Assembly (NCBI GenBank): GCA_024277485.1
Contig: JAJRVA010000016.1
Location: 1 to 7,423 of the forward strand
Reading direction: 5' to 3'
DNA from: Deltaproteobacteria bacterium
GTDB taxonomy: Bacteria > Desulfobacterota > Desulfobulbia > Desulfobulbales > Desulfobulbaceae
DNA: 7,423 bases
The notes under the pieces were generated by a model. It was given only the letters and a program-made list of their open reading frames with translations, made no database searches and was not told the DNA's origin. Numbering within the stretch: the stretch's first letter is position 1; the number at the start of each line of letters is the position of its first letter. Shown here one piece after another: positions 1 to 7,272 of this stretch. The position numbers and the translations under genes were made by a program.

Positions 1-574
1 GCCCGGTGAGAATGCGCGTACAGACCGCTAAAATGGGCATGGGCAGCAGGGCGAACAGGGTCAGCTTCAGGTTGAGATGGACCATGAATCCGATGGCGGC
101 ACAGGACATGACAAGGGCGTCAACTGCGGAAACAAGTCCGATGCCGTAGGCCATCTGGACAGCCTGCAGATCATTACTGGAATGGGCCATGATATCGCCC
201 GTTGACCTGCCCTCGAAAAAAGACCGGTCCATTTTCAGGGTATGGTCGAAAATCAGGTTGCGGATATCAAGTTCAAGGAGGCGTGAAAAACCGATTATCA
301 GGTATCTCCAGCAGAAACGCAATGCCGCGGCCGCGGCTGAGACAAGCAGGACAAAAAGACTGATTTTCAGGAGGCCTGCCTGCGTGGCGCTGCCGCCAGA
401 CAGGCTGTCGACCGCCCACTTGAGCAGACGGGGAATGGTGAGCTGGAGAAAATCCACCCCGATCAGGGCCCCGAAACCAAGGGCAAGCCGGTACCGGTTG
501 CGGACAAAAACCGGCCATATTATCCGCAAAGCCGACAGCTTCCCCCCCTCCCCCGCACTCCTCACTCCAGTCAC
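1..574 (-). CDS. ABC exporter, fused permease-ATPase subunit (MdlA/YheI-like), N-terminal part only
   Basis: This is the transmembrane half of a type I ABC exporter. The gene leaves the window at its 3' side, so 191 codons are visible and the nucleotide-binding domain is not. The frame is open throughout. Hydrophobic segments lie near residues 28-50, 69-97, 146-166 and 169-187, with a conserved cytoplasmic stretch around STGDIMAHSSNDLQ (124-137) typical of the ABC_membrane domain. From memory it resembles E. coli MdlA (RYxWR, RTGDLMARATND, LTLFSLLPMPVMA), a subunit of heterodimeric exporters, so a partner subunit is expected to the left. Substrate is unknown. The chosen start is GTG at 574, whose GTGA overlaps the stop of the upstream J-domain gene, with AAAGG a few bases before it. 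GTG at 565 is an equally possible start. The first codons contain a run of five G, A, seven G. Family call is firm; start and subunit type are less so. Confidence 0.88.
   Translation of the reverse strand, partial: MTGVRSAGEGGKLSALRIIWPVFVRNRYRLALGFGALIGVDFLQLTIPRLLKWAVDSLSGGSATQAGLLKISLFVLLVSAAAAALRFCWRYLIIGFSRLLELDIRNLIFDHTLKMDRSFFEGRSTGDIMAHSSNDLQAVQMAYGIGLVSAVDALVMSCAAIGFMVHLNLKLTLFALLPMPILAVCTRILTG
542..554 (-). repeat. G-rich homopolymer tract at the start of the ABC exporter gene
   Basis: On the coding strand this reads five G, one A, seven G. It falls at about codons 5-8 of the ABC transporter, just after either candidate GTG start. It is a tract where slippage could change the frame, or alternatively it contains GGAGG and could be a ribosome-binding site for a later, unusual start. 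An in-frame CTG at 538 lies 8 bases after that GGAGG. The sequence alone does not decide. Confidence 0.4.
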
Positions 575-1578
575 CTGACCTTTGTCCTCATAATCTCATT
601 ATACGCGTCAGCCATCTCAATAAACTCATCATGGTCTCCGCCCCTGTCCGGATGCAGCTCACGAGCCTTTTTCCTGAACAGCTTTTTGAGTTCCCGGCGG
701 CTCATGGATGCCAGCTCGGCCCGGCTTAAGCCTAAGACAGTGGACACCTCCGACATGGTCATCCTTTTTCCCGCTTTCGGCGGAGTGTAACGCCGCCGGG
801 AATCCATAAAACCCCTGATATACTCTTCCCAACCGGTACCTGAGGCAAACGAATAATCAAAGTACATGATGATATAGCGGGCCAGGTACTCGTGAAGACA
901 ATCCGCTCTGTCCAGCCCCAGCCAGAACCGCTTGTCAGCATCCAGGCAGCAGACCTGTTCAACAAAATGATTGTCAAGCTTCTCTGCAGGCAGTGCCTCA
1001 GGCATTCTCCGGGCGTAACTCTCGGTAAAAAAACGCAGCAGATCAAATATGGCGACCATATACAGCTTGTATTCATGGGGGCTGAGGACCTGTTCCTGGC
1101 GGAGAATATACTGCTCAATTTCGTCCCGGGATTTGCCGGGCAGTACACGGTACAGGGCAGCGGTCCTGTCAAGGCGCTGCTGGTCAACCTGGCCGAACCG
1201 GAGAAAATGCAGGCGCCTCCGGTCAAAGAGATGTGTTTCCTGTATGATCTTTTTTTTTCTTGCGCTGGAAAGAGCTGTCCAGCCCCGGTTTCCGGAACGG
1301 TCTGCAAAGGAGTTGACCCGAAACATCACCTCGGGATCGACAAAGGGATAAAAAAGTTTCTCCAGGTCAAAGGGATCAACCTCCATCCCCCTGTCCCCTA
1401 ATCTCCCTGCCACCCAGTCGTTGATATAAAAAGAACCCGTCCCCGAGTAGATAATATAAGCATGCGGATCAGTTCCCAGGTCAAGAAGATCACGATGCCG
1501 CAGGCATCCCTCTTCTTCAAACGACTCGCTGATAATAAAACGGGCCTGGTTGTTGATTATTCGGCGGGCGAGATACAT
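571..1578 (-). CDS. Protein with C-terminal J domain and uncharacterised N-terminal region
   Basis: A 335-aa protein ending in a J domain (about residues 273-335). The domain has a basic helix II (RRELKKLFRKKARE), the diagnostic HPD motif at 309-311, and a closing helix (FIEMADAYNEIM). The HPD loop is the known contact that stimulates DnaK ATPase, so this is probably a specialised Hsp70 co-chaperone. There is no Gly/Phe linker, zinc finger or DnaJ C-terminal substrate domain, so it is not DnaJ itself. Residues 1-272 match no family I can name. They are soluble, rich in Arg, Asp and aromatic residues, and have a Cys pair at 210-211. No signal peptide or membrane segment is apparent. ATG at 1578 is the earliest possible start because an in-frame TAA directly precedes it; the ribosome-binding site is weak. 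It lies 107 bases after the response regulator and just overlaps the ABC gene. The J domain is certain, the role is not. Confidence 0.9.
   Translation of the reverse strand: MYLARRIINNQARFIISESFEEEGCLRHRDLLDLGTDPHAYIIYSGTGSFYINDWVAGRLGDRGMEVDPFDLEKLFYPFVDPEVMFRVNSFADRSGNRGWTALSSARKKKIIQETHLFDRRRLHFLRFGQVDQQRLDRTAALYRVLPGKSRDEIEQYILRQEQVLSPHEYKLYMVAIFDLLRFFTESYARRMPEALPAEKLDNHFVEQVCCLDADKRFWLGLDRADCLHEYLARYIIMYFDYSFASGTGWEEYIRGFMDSRRRYTPPKAGKRMTMSEVSTVLGLSRAELASMSRRELKKLFRKKARELHPDRGGDHDEFIEMADAYNEIMRTKVR
1250..1258 (-). repeat. A9 tract inside the J-domain gene
   Basis: The coding strand has nine consecutive A within codons 107-110 (Arg-Lys-Lys-Lys). Runs of this length are prone to polymerase slippage. 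Loss of one A would move translation into a frame that stays open to about position 759, ending almost exactly where the J domain begins. Confidence 0.45.
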
Positions 1579-1685
1579 TTACGATGCTGCCTGGCAGAAA
1601 TGATTTGTGGTGAGAATTACGGTGTGTCCGGGTATGAAGGTTTGGCGTACAGAGTATTCAGCATGCAGAATCAGGAAGTCGGTTT
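1579..1685. other. Intergenic gap between response regulator and J-domain gene
   Basis: These 107 bases are the only sizeable gap inside the gene cluster. I see no convincing -35/-10 pair and no hairpin followed by a T run on the minus strand. A loopless imperfect palindrome at 1656-1671 (ATTC-A-GCATGC-A-GAAT) could be an operator, but nothing confirms this. The gap could host an internal promoter for the J-domain and ABC genes. Confidence 0.35.
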
Positions 1686-2054
1686 TCACTCGCAGCCGAG
1701 CAGCTCCTTCACCGCATCAACCACTTTCTGGACATCAAAGGGTTTGCTGAAAACACGGTCTGCGCCAAGCTCCCGTGCCGCCGGCAGGTATGCTTCCGGC
1801 CCGATCCGGCCGCCGCCGGAAATAGCGATTATCCTGATCCCCTCATACTCCTTTTTCAGTCTGGAAATAGTCTCAAGCCCTTCCTGTTCCGGCATGATAA
1901 GGTCTGTTATTACCAGGTCACACGCATTTTCCCGCTGCATTTTCATGGCAACCCTGCCGTCTTCGGCAAGTACCACATCGAATCCGGCCCATTCCATCAT
2001 CTGCTGGAGGAGGACGCGGATCTGTTCGTCATCATCAATGATTAAAATCCGCAT
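1686..2054 (-). CDS. Single-domain response regulator (CheY-like receiver)
   Basis: A 122-aa stand-alone receiver domain with no output domain. The acidic pocket is D7-D8-D9, the phospho-acceptor is D51 in DLVITDLIMP, the switch Ser is S79 and the conserved Lys is K104 in SKPF, so all residues needed for phosphorylation are present. The length is typical of CheY or Spo0F-type regulators. Its ATG overlaps the end of the upstream histidine kinase by 20 bases, and a good GGAG ribosome-binding site lies 7 bases before the start, so the two are almost surely co-expressed. It may take phosphate from the kinase directly, act as a phosphate sink, or work through protein contact. It cannot bind DNA by itself as far as can be seen. 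Target is unknown. Confidence 0.95.
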   Translation of the reverse strand: MRILIIDDDEQIRVLLQQMMEWAGFDVVLAEDGRVAMKMQRENACDLVITDLIMPEQEGLETISRLKKEYEGIRIIAISGGGRIGPEAYLPAARELGADRVFSKPFDVQKVVDAVKELLGCE

Positions 2055-3960
2055 TGTTCACTCCGTTTGATTTTGACAGCACTTCACGTACGGTAAAGGC
2101 CAGTTTTTTCATATCAAGCGGTTTGGACATAAATTTTCGTATCACCCGGCGTGCATCCTGGTCCAGGATGACCGAGTCACTGAAGCCCGAACACAACACA
2201 ACCGGGACATTCTTGCCCGCATCGTGCAGATCACTGGCCAGCTCGACACCGGAATTTCCGGGCATGGAATAATCCGTTATGACCAGGTCAACATGAAAGG
2301 ACTCCCGGGTCAACATGGCCAGGGCCTGCTCGGTACTGGTTGCCGGATAAACCGTATATCCCAGGTATTCAAGCATCCGGGTCGTCATCCGCACGATATC
2401 CTCTTCATCATCCACAAACAAAATCTTTTCACTTCCGCGCGGGACGCCAAGCACCGCGTCTTCATTGGTATCCTCCCTGCCATCAATGCACGGGAAAAAA
2501 ACCGTGAATTCAGATCCGACCCCCTCGGTGGACTGCACGTCCAGTTCACCGCCGTGGGCCGTAATAATCCCATGGATAACGGCAAGGCCCATGCCGGTCC
2601 CCTCGCTGACGTCTTTGGTGGTAAAGAAAGGATCAAAAATTCTTTCCATTACCTCCGGAGACATGCCATGCCCCGTATCTTTCACAGTCATGGCAACGTA
2701 TCTCCCGGGTTTCATGTCCGGATAGCGGTGAGGATTAAGATCCGCGTAGTCAAGCGTATGAAGTGAAATCTCCAATATGCCTCCATGTTCATCCATGGCC
2801 TGGGACGCGTTGGTACAGAGGTTCATGAAGACCTGGTGCACCTGGGTCAGATCGGCGTGCACCTGGCAGGTATCGGGGTCAATTGCCGTTTTTATCTCTA
2901 TATTGGCCGGCAGGGAGGAACGCAGCAGTTTCACCCCCTCCTTGATGACCGGAGTTATCCGGGCGTTCTGACGCTGTGATTTCCCCTGGCGGCTGAAGGC
3001 CAGAATCTGGCTTACAAGGTCCTTGGCCCTGTTGCCGGCCTTCTTGATGGCCTCAAGATGTGAACTGACATCATCCACCGGAACACTGATCTTTTCACCT
3101 GCACCTTTTCCTTCGGCCATTGCAGAAAGACGATATAACAGCAGGTCGGCATTGCCGAGAATAGCCCCCAAAATATTATTGAAATCATGGGCAATACCAC
3201 CGGCCAGTGTGGCAATCGCCTCCATCTTCTGGGCCTGGGCCAGCTGTTTTTTCAGTTTTTTCTCCGAGGTTATGTCCCGCGCCGTATGGACAAAGCCGAT
3301 ACATTCCTTGCCGTCAAATATGGGAGCGCAGGTTACAAGCAGGTTTCGGTCCAGGTAGTTCATGTCGACTTCCTGCTCCAGCAATTCACCGGTTTGCAGG
3401 ATTTCCACGGCAGGGCATGCATCGCACACCGAGGGACTGCCGGCAAACAGCTCGTGGCATTTCCTGCCTGTCGTTTCATTGGCGTCCCTGCCTAACAACT
3501 CATGAGCGGCCCTGTTGGCAACCACGACCTCAAGGTCCTTGTCAAGGATCGTTACCGGATCGGTAATGGCATCAAACGTACTCTGCCATTCCCCGATGGG
3601 TCTGGAGAGAGAAAGGTTGGCCTCCCGGCGCCGTTCAATCTCCCTGCTGAGCTGGATATTTGCCTCTTCCAGCGCTTGGGTCCGCTCCGCCATGACCGCC
3701 TCAAGCTCTTTCTCGGACTTTCTCAGTTCTTCATTTTTCCGTTTGATGGACTCATTGAGATCAACCAGTTCTGAGAACAGTTTATTAAAACTGACGTAAA
3801 GTATTACTGAGGCAGCGACAAGCGCTGTCAGGGTAATCAGGCCGAACGTGACAAAATTTTCATTCTGACTGTCGATGTAGAAATACAGATAACATCCCGA
3901 AACCGCTAAGATAACGAGTATGATGGAAAGTATTGTTTTTGTCCGAAGCTGTACTGCCAT
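2035..3960 (-). CDS. Membrane-bound hybrid sensor histidine kinase (PAS-HisKA-HATPase-REC)
   Basis: A 641-aa hybrid kinase. Two membrane helices (about 8-29 and 35-58) flank a very short outer loop, so sensing is probably in the membrane or cytoplasm. A charged coiled coil follows (about 63-119), then a PAS domain (about 123-233) with clustered Cys at 168, 179 and 182. The HisKA H-box is GGIAHDFNN with phospho-acceptor H258. The ATPase domain has the N-box (Asn384), G1 DTGHGM (428-433), FDPFFTTK (442-449) and G2 GTGMGL (454-459). The C-terminal receiver (about 511-630) has D563 in DLVITDYSMP, S591 and K613, so it looks active. The start chosen is ATG at 3960, four bases after the CofD/YvcK-like stop. 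An upstream TTG at 4047 would add 29 non-conserved-looking residues overlapping that gene. No clear ribosome-binding site precedes 3960, which suggests translational coupling. The signal sensed is unknown. Confidence 0.95.
   Translation of the reverse strand: MAVQLRTKTILSIILVILAVSGCYLYFYIDSQNENFVTFGLITLTALVAASVILYVSFNKLFSELVDLNESIKRKNEELRKSEKELEAVMAERTQALEEANIQLSREIERRREANLSLSRPIGEWQSTFDAITDPVTILDKDLEVVVANRAAHELLGRDANETTGRKCHELFAGSPSVCDACPAVEILQTGELLEQEVDMNYLDRNLLVTCAPIFDGKECIGFVHTARDITSEKKLKKQLAQAQKMEAIATLAGGIAHDFNNILGAILGNADLLLYRLSAMAEGKGAGEKISVPVDDVSSHLEAIKKAGNRAKDLVSQILAFSRQGKSQRQNARITPVIKEGVKLLRSSLPANIEIKTAIDPDTCQVHADLTQVHQVFMNLCTNASQAMDEHGGILEISLHTLDYADLNPHRYPDMKPGRYVAMTVKDTGHGMSPEVMERIFDPFFTTKDVSEGTGMGLAVIHGIITAHGGELDVQSTEGVGSEFTVFFPCIDGREDTNEDAVLGVPRGSEKILFVDDEEDIVRMTTRMLEYLGYTVYPATSTEQALAMLTRESFHVDLVITDYSMPGNSGVELASDLHDAGKNVPVVLCSGFSDSVILDQDARRVIRKFMSKPLDMKKLAFTVREVLSKSNGVNNADFNH
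2061..2064 (-). promoter_or_regulatory. Ribosome-binding site of the response regulator
   Basis: GGAG on the minus strand ends 6 bases before the ATG at 2054. It lies inside the last codons of the kinase gene and supports the overlapping start. Confidence 0.75.
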
Positions 3961-3964
3961 CACA

Positions 3965-6322
3965 TTACCATGTTTTGTTGCGCAATACCGGGTGCCGGAA
4001 AACTTTTTCCCTGAAGAAATGCACGATGTTCTCTCTGCGGCCGACAATCCTTTTCTGTTCAGGAATCAGATCTGTAATGGCATTGCGCATGATGGACATT
4101 TTATATTCTATATGAGAGGCAAACCTGTTGTCCAGATACCATGTATAAAAAAGCCCGAAAAGAAGCCCCGGCGGCGTAAAACCCTCTTCACCATTCACCA
4201 GCCTGGTATAGAGCAGCGAATTGTGGGCTGAAGGCCTCATCCGGGTGAGCTTGAGGTATGTTGCCAGCTCACTGCTGTTGAAAAAACTTTCACACTCCTC
4301 AGGATTCCTGAGGGTAAGCCGAAAGACACGGCCTATATTTTCTCCTCTGAACTGGATATCCTCCATGGATTTGTCCAACGCGTAATTACCAAGCAGGGAC
4401 TGGCCCAGGGCGACCAGGAAAGCCATTTCAAAACGGGCTGGATCGTCGACCTGGTCCTCGCGGATGATGATTGCCTTCTGCGCCGGATCGTAAAAGGAAA
4501 AAATATTGTCCCACTGCTGGCTCCTCAACCAGTGGTCCATCCCGACAAGAACTACGCTGTCAGCGAATCCCAGGTGATCCACAAGAATATCAGGATGGTG
4601 CCATACTATTTCGGCAATCCGTTTCAGGATGAGGCTTCTTTGTTCCCCGGACATGGGACTCTGCCGGTCGGAGCCATTATCCTCCATCCAGGTGGTAACA
4701 GTGGCAAGCCAGGATTGAACTGCGTTGTAGCGAAAACAGGGGTGGGGACAATTCTGATTTAAGGCAGGGGCGATACTGTCCGGCACGGCAAGGACACCGG
4801 GCTGCATTTCATCCACATTTTGCTGACTGCTTTTCAGGCACCAGAGAGTACGTATCGCCAGGGCGAGGGAATCCGGATCATGCTGGACCACGTGATGCCG
4901 GTGCAGCTGTTCGGTCGAGAATATACCGGCCTCAACGGGTTCAAAACCGATCTCGCGCAGACGGCTCCGGTCCAGGTAGATGGGTTGCTTATCTTCCAGG
5001 GCATAGCTCTGCAGAACAGAGCCTGGTATCTCGCGCAGGCCGAGGGTCAGAACATGGCTGAAAAGGTCCCTGACCCCGCCGGGAATATTCCTGTTATATG
5101 CCCTGATGAGGTCCGACACATGAAATTTCCGTTCAGGCGCATCACGCGTCGCGTCGGTTTCCCCCTGCTGCACCCATATATTGGAGACAAGGATTTTCAG
5201 GGCTGTTGTATTGCTCCGCACCATGTCCGCCAGGCCCGGTACCTGGAGAACCGGAATAATGGAACTGTACAGGCTTCCGGGCGCGTAAACGAGTATATCC
5301 GCATCCGTTATGACCCGGCCCGCTTCGGCAGGGAGAAAAGGGGTGTTGCAGAATTCCACCACTGCCCGGTCAACGGGATAGCCCCGCCGGGCGCGACTCG
5401 ATTTGTACTCGCCGGTAACAAGAACCCCGTTGGCATACAGCATCTGCAGCTGGGCGGATGTGGTTGTGCAGGGCAGGACCGCCTGCCTGGTGGTACCGAT
5501 TCGCTCCCCGATCGACTCCAGTCCGTTCAGGGTGGCATCGTTGAGCAGCTGGGTGTCCGCCGCGAACTGCTCAATGGTCAATCCGGGGTCAGTGTGGCCG
5601 AAGATGGAACTTGCCAGCAGAAGGTTGCCCAGGCACTGCGGATACGCGAGGGCAGGCACGAGCCGGACATCTTCAAACAGGCGGTCGACCTGCTGCTGCA
5701 GGAAAGAGAGCAGTGGCGCCGGAATGCGCGACAAATCCGCCCCGGTGGCCTGCAGGAGAGAGCGGCCGGAATCGGGATTTGCCGCAAAACGGTAATTAAA
5801 GATAACATGCAGCTGTCCGGCCAGGGCCGCGGCCCCCCTGTCATCCAGGCCATAGAGTTCCTGCAGCCTGTCCCGGCGTATGGAAGAGACAAGGACATGG
5901 CGCAGGTCGCCCAGGGCAATCAAAGGCAGGACCTTCAGCAGTTCACCGGTCGACCCGCCGTCATCGGTTACACAGACAATACTGTGTATGCAGGGAAAAA
6001 TTTCTTTCAGGCCGGTAAAAGGGGATTCACCCCATTCCGGGCGCCTGGAATCTCCGCCGACAATACTTGACAGCCCGGTTCCGCCGCCAAGTATCACAAC
6101 CTTGAGGCCACGCGTGTCCTGCCGGCCAAGCTGGGCCAATGTCTCCTGGAAAAGGCCGGCAAGCCTGGCGGATAACCCCTGCGGCGGGCCGGTCAGGACA
6201 AGGCTGATTACCTTTTCGGCCACACTGCCGTCAGGAAGAAAATCAAGCGGGGAAAGCTCATCTTCCGTTAAAGCTCCCAGGCACTCCTGTAGAGTATGTG
6301 CGTCTGGATTGTTCCGCATCAT
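3965..6322 (-). CDS. Large CofD/YvcK (GlmR)-like protein with extra N- and C-terminal regions
   Basis: A 785-aa protein. Residues about 72-480 form a CofD/YvcK-fold core: GGGTGLSSIVGG (79-90), TDDGGSTGELL (119-129), ALGDLRH (136-142), LGNLLLAS (231-238), APGSLYSSI (347-355) and VSNIWVQQGET (379-389). The TDDGGSTG and QQGET signatures fit YvcK/GlmR better than the F420-pathway transferase CofD. YvcK proteins are usually a little over 300 aa and bind UDP-GlcNAc; in Bacillus they are needed for growth on gluconeogenic carbon. Here about 70 residues are added at the N-terminus and nearly 300 at the C-terminus (about 500-785), which I cannot assign. That part looks soluble and mainly helical, with conserved-looking acidic, aromatic and Arg positions. 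No membrane segment or signal peptide is seen. The start is ATG ATG at 6322, 8 bases after the mdh stop, with no strong ribosome-binding site, implying coupling to mdh. Family is firm; biochemical role is open. Confidence 0.9.
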   Translation of the reverse strand: MMRNNPDAHTLQECLGALTEDELSPLDFLPDGSVAEKVISLVLTGPPQGLSARLAGLFQETLAQLGRQDTRGLKVVILGGGTGLSSIVGGDSRRPEWGESPFTGLKEIFPCIHSIVCVTDDGGSTGELLKVLPLIALGDLRHVLVSSIRRDRLQELYGLDDRGAAALAGQLHVIFNYRFAANPDSGRSLLQATGADLSRIPAPLLSFLQQQVDRLFEDVRLVPALAYPQCLGNLLLASSIFGHTDPGLTIEQFAADTQLLNDATLNGLESIGERIGTTRQAVLPCTTTSAQLQMLYANGVLVTGEYKSSRARRGYPVDRAVVEFCNTPFLPAEAGRVITDADILVYAPGSLYSSIIPVLQVPGLADMVRSNTTALKILVSNIWVQQGETDATRDAPERKFHVSDLIRAYNRNIPGGVRDLFSHVLTLGLREIPGSVLQSYALEDKQPIYLDRSRLREIGFEPVEAGIFSTEQLHRHHVVQHDPDSLALAIRTLWCLKSSQQNVDEMQPGVLAVPDSIAPALNQNCPHPCFRYNAVQSWLATVTTWMEDNGSDRQSPMSGEQRSLILKRIAEIVWHHPDILVDHLGFADSVVLVGMDHWLRSQQWDNIFSFYDPAQKAIIIREDQVDDPARFEMAFLVALGQSLLGNYALDKSMEDIQFRGENIGRVFRLTLRNPEECESFFNSSELATYLKLTRMRPSAHNSLLYTRLVNGEEGFTPPGLLFGLFYTWYLDNRFASHIEYKMSIMRNAITDLIPEQKRIVGRRENIVHFFREKVFRHPVLRNKTW

Positions 6323-6330
6323 GGAAACGG

Positions 6331-7257
6331 TTAGAGACCGGTTGCCTCCATCTGCTTTGCTACGGCTTCAACTGACTGCTGCAGGGATGCGCGCTCATCA
6401 TCTGTGAGCTCAAACTCGACAATGCGCTCTATACCCTGGGCTCCAATGACCACCGGCACACCCAGGAAATAACCCGAGATGCCGAATTCCCCGTCCAGGT
6501 ACGCTGCGCAGGGAAGGACGCGTCTGGTGTCGTTGATGACCGCCTCGGCCATCTCTATGGCGGCAAGGCCCGGCGTATAAAAGGCGCTGCCGGTCTTCAG
6601 GTGATTGACTATTTCAATACCGCCCATCTGGGTCCGCTTGACGATTTCCTCGATTTTCTCCGGGCTCAGGAGTTCGGTTACAGGCACCCCTCCCACATTG
6701 GCCAGGCGCACCAGCGGCAGCATGTAGTCGCCATGAATACCCATGACAAGGGCGTTCACATCCTGGGGCGCGACCCCGATGGCCTCAGCTAAAAAGGTGC
6801 GGTAACGGGCGGAATCAAGCACACCGGCCATGCCGATTATACGGTTTTTCGGCAGACCGCTTACCTTGTACGCCGTGTGCACCATGGCATCGATGGGGTT
6901 GGTCACCACGATCATGACACAGTCCGGAGAATGGCGGGCCGCCTCTTCGGCGCAGGACCTGACAATGGCAACGTTTCTGGCAAGCAGGTCATCTCTTGAC
7001 ATGCCGGGCTTGCGGGCCAGCCCAGCGGTGATGATCACCACATCCGAGCCGGCGGTATCCGCATAGTCATTTGAGCCGGTTACGGTGCCGGCATAACTGT
7101 CCAGGGGCCCTGACTGCAGGAGGTCCAACGCCTTGCCTTGGGGAATCCCCTCCATCACATCGAGCAGCACAATGTTACCCAGTTTCCGCGCCAGGGCCCA
7201 GTGCGCGGCAGTAGCACCCACATTCCCGGCCCCGATTATCGTAATCTTCTTCTTCAT
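6331..7257 (-). CDS. mdh: Malate dehydrogenase (NAD-dependent, LDH-like type)
   Basis: A 308-aa cytosolic enzyme that interconverts malate and oxaloacetate with NAD, for the TCA cycle (either direction) and gluconeogenesis. The Rossmann motif GAGNVG is at 9-14, and D33 after the second strand favours NAD over NADP. The substrate loop ARKPGMSR has R82 and R88; Arg at 82, rather than the Gln of lactate dehydrogenase, marks malate specificity. N120 in VTNP, D148 and R151, and the catalytic H175 complete the active site. The motif around the His reads GIHGD where GGHGD is usual, a mild oddity. Length is normal for the LDH-like branch. The ATG at 7257 sits directly before the KKKITIIGAG strand, so no other start is plausible. 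The CofD/YvcK-like gene follows after 8 bases, so the two are likely on one transcript. Confidence 0.96.
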   Translation of the reverse strand: MKKKITIIGAGNVGATAAHWALARKLGNIVLLDVMEGIPQGKALDLLQSGPLDSYAGTVTGSNDYADTAGSDVVIITAGLARKPGMSRDDLLARNVAIVRSCAEEAARHSPDCVMIVVTNPIDAMVHTAYKVSGLPKNRIIGMAGVLDSARYRTFLAEAIGVAPQDVNALVMGIHGDYMLPLVRLANVGGVPVTELLSPEKIEEIVKRTQMGGIEIVNHLKTGSAFYTPGLAAIEMAEAVINDTRRVLPCAAYLDGEFGISGYFLGVPVVIGAQGIERIVEFELTDDERASLQQSVEAVAKQMEATGL

Positions 7258-7261
7258 CTCC

Positions 7262-7266
7262 TCACC
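7262..7266 (-). promoter_or_regulatory. Ribosome-binding site of mdh
   Basis: GGTGA, matching the 3' part of the extended Shine-Dalgarno consensus AGGAGGTGA, lies 4 bases before the mdh ATG. A GAGGAG touching the ATG is too close to be the main site. Confidence 0.55.
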
Positions 7267-7272
7267 ATGGGG

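Noticed and set aside
189..578. Plus-strand open frame of 129 codons at the left
   Set aside because: The opposite strand encodes a clear ABC transporter membrane domain through the same stretch.
1656..1671. Palindrome between response regulator and J-domain gene as a terminator
   Set aside because: It has no loop, two central mismatches and no T run after it on either strand.
1462..2070. Plus-strand open frame of 202 codons
   Set aside because: It is antisense to the response regulator and the start of the J-domain gene, and its Ser/Thr-rich translation mirrors the receiver coding sequence.
2224..2766. Plus-strand open frame of 180 codons
   Set aside because: It is antisense to the kinase ATPase and receiver domains, whose motifs are unmistakable.
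3961..4047. Longer kinase start at TTG 4047
   Set aside because: It would add 29 residues with no membrane or domain character, overlapping the upstream gene; ATG 3960 starts just before the first membrane helix.
4820..6070. Plus-strand open frame of 416 codons
   Set aside because: It lies wholly antisense to the well-supported CofD/YvcK-like gene, has no recognisable domain and a composition typical of a shadow frame in GC-rich DNA.
3965..6322. Assignment as the F420-pathway enzyme CofD proper
   Set aside because: The TDDGGSTG, ALGDLRH and QQGET motifs fit YvcK/GlmR better, and no other F420 gene is nearby.
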